Origin: Micromonospora sp. WMMA1947
GTDB lineage: Bacteria; Actinomycetota; Actinomycetes; Mycobacteriales; Micromonosporaceae
NCBI RefSeq assembly: GCF_027497355.1
Contig: NZ_CP114909.1
Span: 1,736,001 to 1,800,000 of the forward strand
Reading direction: 5' to 3'
Length of the DNA: 64,000 bases
The first letter of the stretch is position 1. Each line of letters opens with the position of its first letter. The position numbers and the translations under genes were made by a program. The notes beneath the pieces are model-generated. The model was not told where the DNA came from. It was given only the letters and a program-made list of their open reading frames with translations, and ran no database searches. This document shows positions 25,212-33,427 of this stretch, in pieces.

Positions 25212-26549
25212 ATGCTGAGAACACGCACGTCGCGCGCTGCCCTGTCCATGGCTTGCGCGGCGCTTCTGCTCGCCACGAGCGCTTGCGGGAGCGACGAGCC
25301 GGAGGAAACGCCTGCCACCCAGGTTCGCCTCTACGGCACCGACGGCAACATGCTCAATTCGTACCCCACGGAGCTCAAGGACCGGGCGGACCTGGTGAAC
25401 GGGATGAAGGGCACCACGCCCCTCACTCCGCTGGCCGACAGCTTCAAGGAGCGACTACTCGCCGTAGACCCGAAGCTGGGTGACTTCCTCTACTCCGCCG
25501 AGTCGTACGACGCGGTCGTGATCAGCGCGCTGGCCGCCCAGCTCGCCGGCACCACGGCGCCGGCCGAGATCGCCGAGCAGATCGTCGGGGTGACCACCGG
25601 CGGCGAGCGCTGCGACGACGTGTCGGCCTGCCTGGAGCTCGCCCGCGCCGGCCGTGACATCGAGTACCGGGGCGTGTCGCTGACCCGCGCCGGGTTCACC
25701 GACACCGGCGAGCCGGCCACCGCGAGCTACGGCACCATGCACTTCGACAACCAGAAGATCGACGACAGCAAGACCGAGTTCGTCGGTGCCGGTGAGGAGT
25801 CCGGGGCGAGCACCAAGACCCCGCCGCGGGGCCGCAAGCTGCGCGACGGGAAGGCGAAGGACGCCCCGCTGGTCCTCGGCGGGCTGCTGCCGAAGACCGG
25901 TGACCTGGCGCTGGCCAACCCGCCGCTGGCCGCCGGCGCGGCACTCGCGATCCGGGAGGTCAACGCCGCCGGTGGGGTGCTCGGTGAGCCGGTGAAGTGG
26001 ATCGAGGGCGACGACGGCACCAACCCCGAGGTCGCCAAGGCCACTGTCGCCTCGCACGTCAGCAAGGGCGTCCACGTCATCATCGGCGCGGGCGGCTCCG
26101 GCATCTCGCGGGCCGTGCTGCCGGACGTGGTGGCCGCCGGCCGGATCCTGTTCTCCCCGTCGAACACCGACGCGGGGCTGAGCGCGGTGGACGACAAGGG
26201 CCTGTACTTCCGTACCGCCCCGCCGGACAGCCTCCAGGGTCGCGCGCTGGCCGACGTGATGCTCCGGGACGGGCCGCGCAAGATCGCCATCCTGGCCCGT
26301 AAGGACTCGTACGGCGAGGGCCTCCAGGAGAACGTCCGCTCGGAGCTGGAGAAGGCCGGCATCGGCGCGGACCGGATCAAGCTGCTCACCTACGAGCCGC
26401 CGGCCGACCCGAAGACGCCCGTCGACTTCAGCGGCACCGCCAAGGAGATCAAGGCGTTCGGGCCGGAGGCGCTGCTGCTCATCGGCTTCGCCGAGTCCGC
26501 GCCGGCGATCACCGCGCTGGACGACGCGGGAGTCGACATCAAGAACTGA
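25212..26549 (+). CDS. Substrate-binding lipoprotein, LivK type, apparently circularly permuted
   Basis: A 445-residue lipoprotein (lipobox ATSAC, Cys25). Residues 217-445 read as the N-terminal portion of a type 1 branched-chain amino-acid binding protein (VLGGLLPKTGDLALANPP through REVNAAGGVLG to KIAILARKDSYGEG and ITALDDAGVDIKN). Residues about 38-195 read as the missing C-terminal portion (LYGTDGNML, GTTPLTP, FLYSAESYDAVVI, GVTTGGERC). The order is thus swapped, with a ~25-residue linker joining old C- to old N-terminus. No ABC permease or ATPase gene is adjacent. It may act as an orphan sensor or partner of a distant transporter. Confidence 0.82.
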   Translation: MLRTRTSRAALSMACAALLLATSACGSDEPEETPATQVRLYGTDGNMLNSYPTELKDRADLVNGMKGTTPLTPLADSFKERLLAVDPKLGDFLYSAESYDAVVISALAAQLAGTTAPAEIAEQIVGVTTGGERCDDVSACLELARAGRDIEYRGVSLTRAGFTDTGEPATASYGTMHFDNQKIDDSKTEFVGAGEESGASTKTPPRGRKLRDGKAKDAPLVLGGLLPKTGDLALANPPLAAGAALAIREVNAAGGVLGEPVKWIEGDDGTNPEVAKATVASHVSKGVHVIIGAGGSGISRAVLPDVVAAGRILFSPSNTDAGLSAVDDKGLYFRTAPPDSLQGRALADVMLRDGPRKIAILARKDSYGEGLQENVRSELEKAGIGADRIKLLTYEPPADPKTPVDFSGTAKEIKAFGPEALLLIGFAESAPAITALDDAGVDIKN

Positions 26550-26564
26550 CGCGTACCGACGCGA

Positions 26565-26595
26565 AGGGCCGCACCGGGAACACCGGTGCGGCCCT
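26565..26595. terminator. Bidirectional terminator
   Basis: Perfect 13-bp stem AGGGCCGCACCGG/CCGGTGCGGCCCT (26565-26577 with 26583-26595) between the convergent lipoprotein and crotonase genes. Confidence 0.8.
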
Positions 26596-26606
26596 CGTCG
26601 TCCGGC

Positions 26607-27350
26607 TCAGCGGGTCCGGCGCCGGTCCAGGAACTCGGTCATCCGCCGGTGCTTCTCCTCGTCCTCGAAGAGCACCGCCTGGCTCAGCAGGTCGAGCTGC
26701 GGGTGCGCGGCCGCCGGGGCGTCCACCGCCATCTTGGTCAGCCGCAGCGCCAGCGCGGAACCCTTCGCCATCTCGTCGAGCAGGCCGTGCGCGGTGGGCA
26801 GCAGCTCCGCCGGGTCGGCGACCACCCGGTTCACCAGCCCGATCCGCAGCGCCTCCTCGGCGTCCACCCGCCGGCCGGTGAACAGCAGTTCCTTGGCCCG
26901 GGCCTCACCGATCAGCGCCGGCAGCCGGTAGGTCGCGCCGGCGCCGGCCAGGATGCCCAGCCGCACCTCGGGCTGGCCGAACACCGCGCGGTCCGTGCAC
27001 ACCCGGAGATCGCAGGCGTACGCGAGTTCGGCGCCGCCGCCCAGCGCCGGCCCGTCGACTGCCGCCACGGTGGGCATCGGCAGGGCCCGGATCCGGGCGA
27101 AGACGCCCTGGTTGATGGCGGCCAACGCGTCCAGCCGGCCGCGCTCGCGGAGCTGGGCGATGTCGGCGCCCCCGGCGAAGATGCCCGCCGTCCCGCCGGT
27201 GAGCAACAGCAGCCGGGGACGCGCCTCCAGGTCGGCGCAGACCGCGTGCAGCTCACCCACCAGGTCGGCGTCGATCGCGTTGCGCTTCTCCGGCCGGTCC
27301 AGCGTGACCACCAGCCGGTCCGGCAGCTCCTCGATCCGCAGCCCCTTCAT
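26607..27350 (-). CDS. Enoyl-CoA hydratase/isomerase family protein
   Basis: A 247-residue crotonase-fold enzyme. Oxyanion-hole segments are FAGGADIAQLRE and GPALGGGAELAYACD; GQPEVRLGILAGAGATYRL is typical of true hydratases with catalytic glutamates. ATG 27350 overlaps the stop of the upstream 3-hydroxyacyl-CoA dehydrogenase (ATGA), so the two successive beta-oxidation enzymes are made together from one minus-strand operon. Substrate chain length unknown. Confidence 0.88.
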   Translation of the reverse strand: MKGLRIEELPDRLVVTLDRPEKRNAIDADLVGELHAVCADLEARPRLLLLTGGTAGIFAGGADIAQLRERGRLDALAAINQGVFARIRALPMPTVAAVDGPALGGGAELAYACDLRVCTDRAVFGQPEVRLGILAGAGATYRLPALIGEARAKELLFTGRRVDAEEALRIGLVNRVVADPAELLPTAHGLLDEMAKGSALALRLTKMAVDAPAAAHPQLDLLSQAVLFEDEEKHRRMTEFLDRRRTR

Positions 27351-28204
27351 TGCTTGACACCGTCCTTCCAGGTGTAGAAGCCCTGACCGGACTTCTTGCC
27401 CAGCTTCCCGGCGGCGACCATCTCGACCAGCAGCGGCGGCGGCGCGAAGCGTTCGCCGTACGCGGCCTGGAGCGTGCGCGCGATGTCGAGCCGCACGTCC
27501 AGCCCGACCAGGTCGGTCAGCTCCAGCGGGCCGATCGGGTGCCGGTAGCCGAGCACCATCGCCTTGTCGATGTCGGCCGGGCTCGCCACCTCGTCGGCCA
27601 CCATCCGGATCGCCTCCAGGCCGAGCGTGACGCCGAGGCGGGAGGTGGCGAAGCCGGGCATGTCGCGTACGACGACGGGGTCCTTGCCCAGCCGGGCGGC
27701 GAGCGCGACGGCCGCCTCGGTGGTCTCCGGCGCGGTGGCCGGGCCGACCACGACCTCGAGCAGCGCCATCGCCCACACCGGATTGAAGAAGTGCAACCCG
27801 ACGAAGCCGGCGGGCCGGTCCAGCCCGGCGGCCAGTTCGGCGATCGGGATGCTGGACGTGTTGCTGCCCAGCAGCACCGGCCGGCGGCTCTCCGCCTCGC
27901 GCAGGACGGCGCGCTTGAGGTCGGGCCGCTCGGGCACCGCCTCCACGATCACGTCGGCGCCCTCGGCCACCTCGGCGAGGCCGGCCCGGAGCGTGACGCG
28001 CTCACGGTTGGCGGCGGCGGCCTCCTCGGTCAGCTTGCCGCGCCGCACCCCCCGGTCCCAGAGTTCGCCGAGCCGGCGCAGGGCCTCGGCGCCCCGGGCG
28101 GGGTCGACCTCGACCAGTTCGACCGCGTACCCGGCGCCGGCCGCCACGTACGCGATGCCGAGGCCCATGGTGCCGGCCCCGACGACCACAAAACGACCAC
28201 TCAT
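27347..28204 (-). CDS. 3-hydroxyacyl-CoA (3-hydroxybutyryl-CoA) dehydrogenase
   Basis: A 285-residue NAD-dependent dehydrogenase of beta-oxidation or of polyhydroxybutyrate/branched-chain metabolism. VVVGAGTMGLGIAYVAAGAGY is the cofactor fold, SNTSSIPIAEL and GLHFFNPVW hold the catalytic Ser and His, and the C-terminal domain (PGFATSRLGVTLGLEAIRM, GYRHPIGPLELTDLVGLD) is complete. Start ATG 28204 has GAGGGGA upstream. It leads the two-gene operon with the crotonase. Confidence 0.9.
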   Translation of the reverse strand: MSGRFVVVGAGTMGLGIAYVAAGAGYAVELVEVDPARGAEALRRLGELWDRGVRRGKLTEEAAAANRERVTLRAGLAEVAEGADVIVEAVPERPDLKRAVLREAESRRPVLLGSNTSSIPIAELAAGLDRPAGFVGLHFFNPVWAMALLEVVVGPATAPETTEAAVALAARLGKDPVVVRDMPGFATSRLGVTLGLEAIRMVADEVASPADIDKAMVLGYRHPIGPLELTDLVGLDVRLDIARTLQAAYGERFAPPPLLVEMVAAGKLGKKSGQGFYTWKDGVKQ

Positions 28205-28366
28205 CGGTGTCCCCTCGCCGCGGCGGGGGCGCGCGGGGTCTCCGCCGCCGGGCCCGTCCGCTCGCTCGTTCCTGCGTGCGACCCTATGCAGGGCCGGGCC
28301 GCCGAGATGCGTGGGGGCGGAGCGGACGGGGTAAGGACGGCCGTCAACGCCGAAGGAAGGAACGAG

Positions 28367-28654
28367 ATGAGCCAGGCACCGGAGAGCGCGGAGAACACCG
28401 AGACGGTCGAGACCCGCGGCGACGAGCGGGTGGACCTGCTCCGCGCGGACACCAACAACGACGGCAAGACCGACGTGTGGGTGGTGGACACCGACGGCGA
28501 CGGCAAGGCCGACCTGTTCCAGTTCGACACCGACGGTGACGGCAAGGTGGACATCACCATGGTGGACATCGACGAGGACGGCACGCCGGACGAGGTGGTC
28601 GACGGCGACGGCGGGCTGCCCCCGGAGCAGACCACCCCCACCGTCCAGGTCTGA
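28367..28654 (+). CDS. Small EF-hand-like Asp-rich repeat protein
   Basis: A 95-residue acidic protein with four tandem calcium-loop-like units: DTNNDGKTDVW, DTDGDGKADLF, DTDGDGKVDIT and DIDEDGTPDEV. The spacing is that of EF-hand/dockerin-type DxDxDG loops. There is no signal peptide, so it appears cytosolic; it could buffer calcium or be a non-classically exported scaffold. ATG 28367 follows GAAGGAAGGAA. It ends just before a GGGCCC repeat. Function unknown. Confidence 0.78.
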   Translation: MSQAPESAENTETVETRGDERVDLLRADTNNDGKTDVWVVDTDGDGKADLFQFDTDGDGKVDITMVDIDEDGTPDEVVDGDGGLPPEQTTPTVQV

Positions 28655-28658
28655 GCAT

Positions 28659-28712
28659 GTAAGGAAGGGCCCCTTCTTAACGCGTAGGCGCTTGAAAGGG
28701 GCCCTTCCTAAC
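28659..28712. repeat. GGGCCC-paired intergenic repeat, copy A
   Basis: Arms at 28659-28675 (GTAAGGAAGGGCCCCTT) and 28696-28712 are reverse complements over 17 bp with one mismatch. The two GGGCCC cores start 32 bp apart. The right arm supplies the TAG stop of the minus-strand methyltransferase. Confidence 0.85.
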
Positions 28713-29487
28713 GTCGCAGCTCCAGCGTGGCGAGGTAGTAGGGATGGTCGGTGTCGTCCACGTCGGCCAGTCGCCACGGAGAGCCGTGAACCAGCTCGGC
28801 GAACTCCTCCGGCGAGCAGACCAGGTAGTCGAACCACTCGGTGCCGAGCAGCCGGTAGCGCAACCGCAGCCGCAGCTGCCCGCCGAGCCGGCCCCGCTGC
28901 CGGTTGCGCTCGTGGTAGGCGGTGTGCACCGGGTCGGTGGTCCCGTACGGGTCGGTGCCGTGGGCGATCACCCGCGCGCCGGGGCGGGCCAGCGCGGCGA
29001 GCGCGGCGAGCATCGCCGGGGCGCGTTCCCGCCCCTCGAACAGTCCCAGGTTGTTGCCGAGCAGCAGGAACGTGTCGTACCGGTGGCCGTCGGCGGCGTG
29101 CTCGTCGATGGTGCCGTGCACCAGGTCGCGTACGCCCCGGTGCCGGCTGACCCGCAGCGCGCCGATGGAGGTGTCCAGCCCGGTGACCGGTACGCCCCGC
29201 TCCTGGAGGTGCAGCGCGATCCGGCCGGCGCCGACGCCGACGTCGAGCACGTGCCCGCGTACCCGGTCCACGGCCCGGTGGTCGTGCGGCTGCCACCGCT
29301 GCGGCGGGTCCAGGTAGTGCCCGGCGGGCGCGCCGTTGATCAGCCCGTCGTCGCGCTCGATGATCTCGATGACCGGGCGGGGCAGGCGACCGCCGGCCAT
29401 CGGGCGCGGTCCGATCCCGGTGGCGACCGCGTACGCGTCGCGGATCATCTCGCCGAACACGTCGCCGATCTCGGGTTCCCCGGTCAT
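28708..29487 (-). CDS. Class I SAM-dependent methyltransferase
   Basis: A 259-residue methyltransferase. VRGHVLDVGVGAGRIALHL is the SAM-binding motif I, followed by VTGLDTS (motif post I) and FLLLGNNLGLFEG (motif II/III region). The substrate is unknown; the C-terminal half (YRLLGTEWFDYLVCSPEEF) is not diagnostic. Its stop codon lies inside the right arm of repeat copy A, so its last residues may have been altered by the repeat. It is divergent from the next gene. Confidence 0.85.
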   Translation of the reverse strand: MTGEPEIGDVFGEMIRDAYAVATGIGPRPMAGGRLPRPVIEIIERDDGLINGAPAGHYLDPPQRWQPHDHRAVDRVRGHVLDVGVGAGRIALHLQERGVPVTGLDTSIGALRVSRHRGVRDLVHGTIDEHAADGHRYDTFLLLGNNLGLFEGRERAPAMLAALAALARPGARVIAHGTDPYGTTDPVHTAYHERNRQRGRLGGQLRLRLRYRLLGTEWFDYLVCSPEEFAELVHGSPWRLADVDDTDHPYYLATLELRR

Positions 29488-29541
29488 GTGAGCACGCTAT
29501 CCGGCGGTCGGCGGCGCCGTGGCGGCCGTATCCTTGGCGTC

Positions 29542-29940
29542 GTGACCGACCTGGACCGCCTGGCGGCGGAGAAGTACGTCCTGCTCACCACGTTCCGCAA
29601 GGACGGCCGGGCGGTGCCGACTCCGGTGTGGGCGGTACGCGACGGCGACGGGCTGGCGGTGTGGACGGTGGCCGACTCCGGCAAGGTGAAGCGCATCCGG
29701 CGCGACGGCCGGGTCACCGTGGCGCCGTGCGACGTACGCGGCCGGCCGCACGGCGAGGCGGTGCCGGGTCACGCGACGATCGCCGACCCGGAGAGCACGA
29801 ACCGGGTCCGGGGGCTACTCAAGCAGAAGTACCGGCTGATCGGGCGGCTGAGCCTGCTCGGTAGCCGGCTGCGCCGGGGCGAGCGCGGCACGGTGGGGCT
29901 GCGGATCGTGCTGGACGGACCGGGCTCCGGACACGACTAA
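29542..29940 (+). CDS. PPOX-class F420-dependent oxidoreductase
   Basis: A 132-residue split-barrel flavin/deazaflavin protein. The pattern KYVLLTTFRKDGRAVPTPVWAV and KVKRIRRDGRVTVAPCDVRG is that of actinobacterial F420-dependent PPOX reductases. These small enzymes reduce varied substrates, so the role is open. GTG 29542 starts 54 bp from the divergent methyltransferase. A hairpin follows the stop. Confidence 0.83.
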   Translation: MTDLDRLAAEKYVLLTTFRKDGRAVPTPVWAVRDGDGLAVWTVADSGKVKRIRRDGRVTVAPCDVRGRPHGEAVPGHATIADPESTNRVRGLLKQKYRLIGRLSLLGSRLRRGERGTVGLRIVLDGPGSGHD

Positions 29941-29967
29941 GGGCGGCGCCGTGACGGCACCGCCCTT
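29939..29967. terminator. Bidirectional terminator between PPOX gene and bldC
   Basis: A 12-bp stem AAGGGCGGCGCC/GGCACCGCCCTT with one mismatch and a 5-nt loop, followed by TGAT, between convergent genes. Confidence 0.75.
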
Positions 29968-29995
29968 GATCGGAACGCCGGAGAACGCCGGTTCG

Positions 29996-30205
29996 TCAGT
30001 CTCCCTGGCGCTGCTGGGGGATCTGCCCCTGCAGCAGGGCCCGAACCTCCGACTCGCGGTAGCGGCGGTGGCCACCAAGGGTCCGGATGGCACTGAGCTT
30101 GCCAGCCTTCGCCCACCGGGTCACCGTCTTCGGGTCGACACGGAACATCGACGCCACCTCGGCCGGTGTGAGTAGCGGCTCAGGTTCGTGCGTTCGCGAT
30201 GCCAT
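29996..30205 (-). CDS. bldC: Developmental regulator BldC (MerR-like)
   Basis: A 69-residue single-domain MerR-type DNA-binding protein. LLTPAEVASMF and VDPKTVTRWAKAGKLSAIRTLGGHRRYRE match BldC almost exactly; in Streptomyces BldC binds DNA cooperatively at direct repeats and holds back development. ATG 30205 has GGAGGAG nine nt upstream and gives the canonical length. The 256 bp before it are comparatively AT-rich (for example 30333-30380). Neighbouring vdh repeats a known actinomycete gene order. Confidence 0.95.
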   Translation of the reverse strand: MASRTHEPEPLLTPAEVASMFRVDPKTVTRWAKAGKLSAIRTLGGHRRYRESEVRALLQGQIPQQRQGD

Positions 30206-30461
30206 CGGGGTCACTCCTCCACATGTATAGACATCGGCCGGGGTCCCGCCGGCCGACGCGTCTCCCATGGTCCGGCTAGTCCCCGATGTCCGACATGGGC
30301 CGAACGGCTGAAGGTCCCTAGACGGACGGATGAACCATGCCCGATTTTTACTACTTTTATGCCGCAGAAAGTACCTTATTCGGACTCATGATCACGGTTC
30401 GTGACGCATCAGCTACGAGACACTCTCGTGTCCAAGGCCACTTAGCGGGGCAAACCGGGCG

Positions 30462-31301
30462 TCAGTTGCAGCGCTCCAGCAGCTGCACCGCGCGCCAGCG
30501 GGCGACCAGCTTGTCGTACGCGGCGGACGCCTCCTCGGCCTCGCCCCGGCCCAGTCCGGACAGTCCGGTGGCCACCAGATCGGTCGAGTCGTCGGCCTCG
30601 AGCGTCTCGTCCGGCAGAAGTTGCACCAGACCGCCGTAGTCCAGTTCGACCACCGAACGCGGGTGGAACTCCTCCAGCCACCGGGCCGCCTCCTCGACCG
30701 CCTCGGTGATCGGCGCCTCCCCGATCGACTTGCGCAGCACCGACAGCGCGCGCGACGCCCGGCGGCGCGCCTTGGAGATCTCGGTGCGGTAGCGCAGCGC
30801 CCGCCGCTCCGGCTCGGTCACCAGATGCCGCTCGCCGGCCTCGAACAGCACGAACCAGCGCAGCGGCACTCCCCAGGTGGCGATCTGCTCGTGCACCCGG
30901 GGCACCCCGTGCTCCAGCACCCGGGCCCCGCTGCGCCAGTCCTCCACCACGGCCCTCGCCTGCCCGGCGAGCACCGGCGGCACGAACGCGTCGGCGAGTA
31001 CCGAGGGCACGCCGTCGCGGGCGCTCAGCGCCGCCTCGGCGACCCGGATACGCAGGTTCCAGGGGCAGACCAGCAGCGCGTCGTCGGACTCCAGGACGTA
31101 CGCCTCGTCGGGCAGGTCCGGCAGCCGGGTCCAGCCGGCGCCGAGCGCCTCGATCACCGCGGTCCGCTGCCGCACCGGACCCTCCAGCGGAGCGATCGCG
31201 CGGCCCTCGCTGACGTACCGGCGCCAGTACGACTGCCGGTCCCGGTCGAAGGCGGTGAGCGGCTCGTACACGCGCAGGTATGAAGCGAAGAGCGACGGCA
31301 C
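30462..31301 (-). CDS. Conserved hypothetical protein next to bldC and vdh
   Basis: A 279-residue soluble protein without a domain I can name. It is Trp/Arg-rich in places (GVPLRWFVLFEAGERHLVTEPERRALRYRTEISKARRRASRAL is a basic helical centre, broken here only for description) with acidic C-terminal half (VVELDYGGLVQLLPDE). A gene of similar size sits between bldC and vdh in streptomycetes, so it is probably conserved by descent. GTG 31301 begins it; it is divergent from vdh. Confidence 0.72.
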   Translation of the reverse strand: MPSLFASYLRVYEPLTAFDRDRQSYWRRYVSEGRAIAPLEGPVRQRTAVIEALGAGWTRLPDLPDEAYVLESDDALLVCPWNLRIRVAEAALSARDGVPSVLADAFVPPVLAGQARAVVEDWRSGARVLEHGVPRVHEQIATWGVPLRWFVLFEAGERHLVTEPERRALRYRTEISKARRRASRALSVLRKSIGEAPITEAVEEAARWLEEFHPRSVVELDYGGLVQLLPDETLEADDSTDLVATGLSGLGRGEAEEASAAYDKLVARWRAVQLLERCN

Positions 31302-31476
31302 GGCGCGATCCTCCCACGAGACGGGACCGCCCGTCGCCGCCCTCGGGCCCGTGGCGTGACATGCGCGACAGTACGGTTCGGGCCGATATTAGGCTCTACG
31401 ACACCGGCAGCATCCCGCCGGCGTGCCACCCGGGTTCCGCGCCCCACAAGGGCGCACACCGACACAGGAGTCAGCC

Positions 31477-32559
31477 ATGGGCGTATTCGCCAGTACCGAC
31501 GAGCCCGTTTCCACGGGGCATGAGCAGGTCGTGTTCTGCCAGGACAAGCAGTCCGGCCTGAAGGCGATCATCGGGATCTACTCGACCGCGCTGGGCCCCG
31601 CGCTCGGCGGCACCCGGTTCTACCCGTACGCCAGCGAGGCCGACGCCCTAGCCGACGTGCTCGACCTCTCGCGCGGCATGGCCTACAAGAACGCCCTGGC
31701 GAACCTCGACCTCGGTGGTGGCAAGGCGGTCATCTGGGGTGACCCCGAGCAGATCAAGAGCGAAGCGCTGCTGCGCGCGTACGGCCGCTTCGTCGAGTCG
31801 CTGAACGGCCGCTACTACACCGCCTGCGACGTGGGCACCTACGTGGCGGACATGGACGTGATCGCCCGCGAGACCCGCTACGTGACCGGCCGCAGCGTGG
31901 AGCACGGCGGCGCGGGGGACTCCTCGATCCTCACCGCCTGGGGCGTGTTCCAGGGCATGCGGGCGGCAGCCGAGCACGTGTGGGGCAGCCCGACGCTGGC
32001 CGGCCGGCGGGTCGGCGTGGCCGGGCTGGGCAAGGTCGGCAAGTACCTGACCGCACACCTGCTCGACGACGGCGCCGAGGTCGTGGCGACCGACGTCAAC
32101 CCGCGCGCCCAGGAGTGGGCGCGCACCACCCACCCGCAGGTCACCCTGGTCGACGACACCGTGGCGCTGGTCAGCTCCGACATCGACGTGTACGCGCCGT
32201 GCGCGCTCGGCGGCGCGCTGAACGACGACACCGTGCCGGTGCTGCGGGCGAAGGTGGTCACCGGGGCGGCGAACAACCAGCTCGCCCACCCGGGCATCGA
32301 GAAGGTGCTGGCCGACCGGGGCATCCTCTACACGCCGGACTACGTGGTGAACGCGGGCGGCGTGATCCAGGTCGCCGACGAGATCGAGGGCTTCAACTTC
32401 GACCGCGCCAAGCTGCGCGCGACCCGGATCTTCGACACCACCCGGCAGATCCTCCAGCTCGCCGACGACGAGGGCGTGCCGCCGGCGGTCGCCGCGGACC
32501 GGCTCGCCGAGCGGCGGATGGCCGAGGTCGGCCGGCTGCGCACGATCCATCTGCGGTGA
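31477..32559 (+). CDS. vdh: Valine/leucine dehydrogenase
   Basis: A 360-residue NAD-dependent amino-acid dehydrogenase that deaminates branched-chain amino acids, feeding branched fatty acid and polyketide starter pools. [18 protein letters not shown], the catalytic lysine region [11 protein letters not shown], and the cofactor fold [18 protein letters not shown] are present; GAANNQL and [14 protein letters not shown] are family hallmarks. ATG 31477 has CAGGAG upstream. A GC hairpin follows the stop. Confidence 0.93.
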   Translation: MGVFASTDEPVSTGHEQVVFCQDKQSGLKAIIGIYSTALGPALGGTRFYPYASEADALADVLDLSRGMAYKNALANLDLGGGKAVIWGDPEQIKSEALLRAYGRFVESLNGRYYTACDVGTYVADMDVIARETRYVTGRSVEHGGAGDSSILTAWGVFQGMRAAAEHVWGSPTLAGRRVGVAGLGKVGKYLTAHLLDDGAEVVATDVNPRAQEWARTTHPQVTLVDDTVALVSSDIDVYAPCALGGALNDDTVPVLRAKVVTGAANNQLAHPGIEKVLADRGILYTPDYVVNAGGVIQVADEIEGFNFDRAKLRATRIFDTTRQILQLADDEGVPPAVAADRLAERRMAEVGRLRTIHLR

Positions 32560-32565
32560 AGCTCA

Positions 32566-32598
32566 CTCCGGGGGCGGAGCGGCGCTCCACCCCCGGAG
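32566..32598 (+). terminator. Terminator after vdh
   Basis: 15-bp stem CTCCGGGGGCGGAGC/GCTCCACCCCCGGAG with one mismatch and a 3-nt loop, seven bp after the vdh stop. The remaining ~250 bp up to the DUF3073 gene hold no gene I can support. Confidence 0.8.
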
Positions 32599-32849
32599 GC
32601 CGCGCGCGTTAAGCTGAATCTCGGGCTTGTTCGTACGCATTTGTCCGGTGTCACGGCCAGCCCCGGGCCTTACCCCTTACCCGGTACACTTTGTGACGGC
32701 GGGACCACAGCGACGCGCAGGTCCAGCCGACGGTGACCCGAGGTGCCGAACGATGGCATCCCCATGTACCGTAAGAGCCACGAGAGATGCCTGACGTCAT
32801 CGGGGCCCGCCTTCGGGCTGCCCCGCATTCTGTGCGAGGGGGTCGAGCC

Positions 32850-33065
32850 ATGGGGCGCGGCCGTGCTAAGGCCAAGCAGACGAAGGTGGCCCGGGAGTTG
32901 AAGTACCACTCCCCGAACACCGACCTAACCGCCTTGCAGCGCGAACTGGCGGGTAGTGGTAAGTCTGAGCACAACTTCGACGACGACTACAAAGAGTATG
33001 TCGACGACGATGACGAGGACCACGCGGACGACGACCCGGACACCTGGGCTCGTCCGACCCGCTGA
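32850..33065 (+). CDS. DUF3073 family small protein
   Basis: A 71-residue actinobacterial protein: basic N-terminus (GRGRAKAKQTKVARELKY) and a highly acidic C-terminus (YVDDDDEDHADDDPD). The family is widespread and conserved in actinomycetes but has no established role; charge split suggests nucleic-acid or ribosome contact, which is a guess. ATG 32850 is preceded by GAGGGGGT and gives the family length; the frame is open upstream to 32787. A hairpin follows. Confidence 0.85.
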   Translation: MGRGRAKAKQTKVARELKYHSPNTDLTALQRELAGSGKSEHNFDDDYKEYVDDDDEDHADDDPDTWARPTR

Positions 33066-33079
33066 CCTCCGGTCACATC

Positions 33080-33107
33080 TGAGCACGCGGCAACCCCCGC
33101 GTGCTCA
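33080..33107 (+). terminator. Terminator after DUF3073 gene
   Basis: Perfect 11-bp stem TGAGCACGCGG/CCGCGTGCTCA with loop CAACCC. Confidence 0.78.
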
Positions 33108-33141
33108 CGCATGTGCTCTGCTGAGCCGGCTCACGACCGAC

Positions 33142-33200
33142 GATCAGGGACCTGCCGGCGCTCCGGGCGTCCGCTCCGACGCGCCGGCAGGTCCTTGATC
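33142..33200 (-). terminator. Terminator after the cyclophane RiPP genes
   Basis: A 19-bp stem (GATCAGGGACCTGCCGGCG with its complement, one G-U position) around a 21-nt loop, 15 bp past the precursor-peptide stop on the minus strand. Confidence 0.7.
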
Positions 33201-33214
33201 GCGGAACCGTCCCC

Positions 33215-33427
33215 TCAGCGCGGCCGGTTGTTCCAGTTGTAGAACGTCGGGATGTTCTCGAAGTGGTTCCACGCGCACACCGCGTTGGCGCCGTCGCCTC
33301 CCGGCACCTCCGCCCGCAGCAGCCGTGCCGCCTCCGCCTCACGGAGCAGAGCGGTAAGCCCCGCAGCGGCGTCCCGCACCCGGTCGGCAACCGCCTCCCG
33401 GTCGGTGTCACTGATGGTCTCGGGCAT
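33215..33427 (-). CDS. amcA: Cyclophane RiPP precursor peptide (AmcA-like)
   Basis: A 70-residue precursor. The leader (residues 1-48) is acidic and helical (VADRVRDAAAGLTALLREAE); the core CAWNHFENIPTFYNWNNRPR carries four aromatic-X-Asn/His triplets: WNH 53-55, FEN 56-58, FYN 62-64, WNN 65-67. Such three-residue motifs are the substrates for side-chain C-C crosslinking by radical SAM maturases of the triceptide class. The gene starts inside the 3' end of the maturase gene (20-nt overlap). The AmcA name is from memory of the family and should be tested. Confidence 0.8.
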   Translation of the reverse strand: MPETISDTDREAVADRVRDAAAGLTALLREAEAARLLRAEVPGGDGANAVCAWNHFENIPTFYNWNNRPR

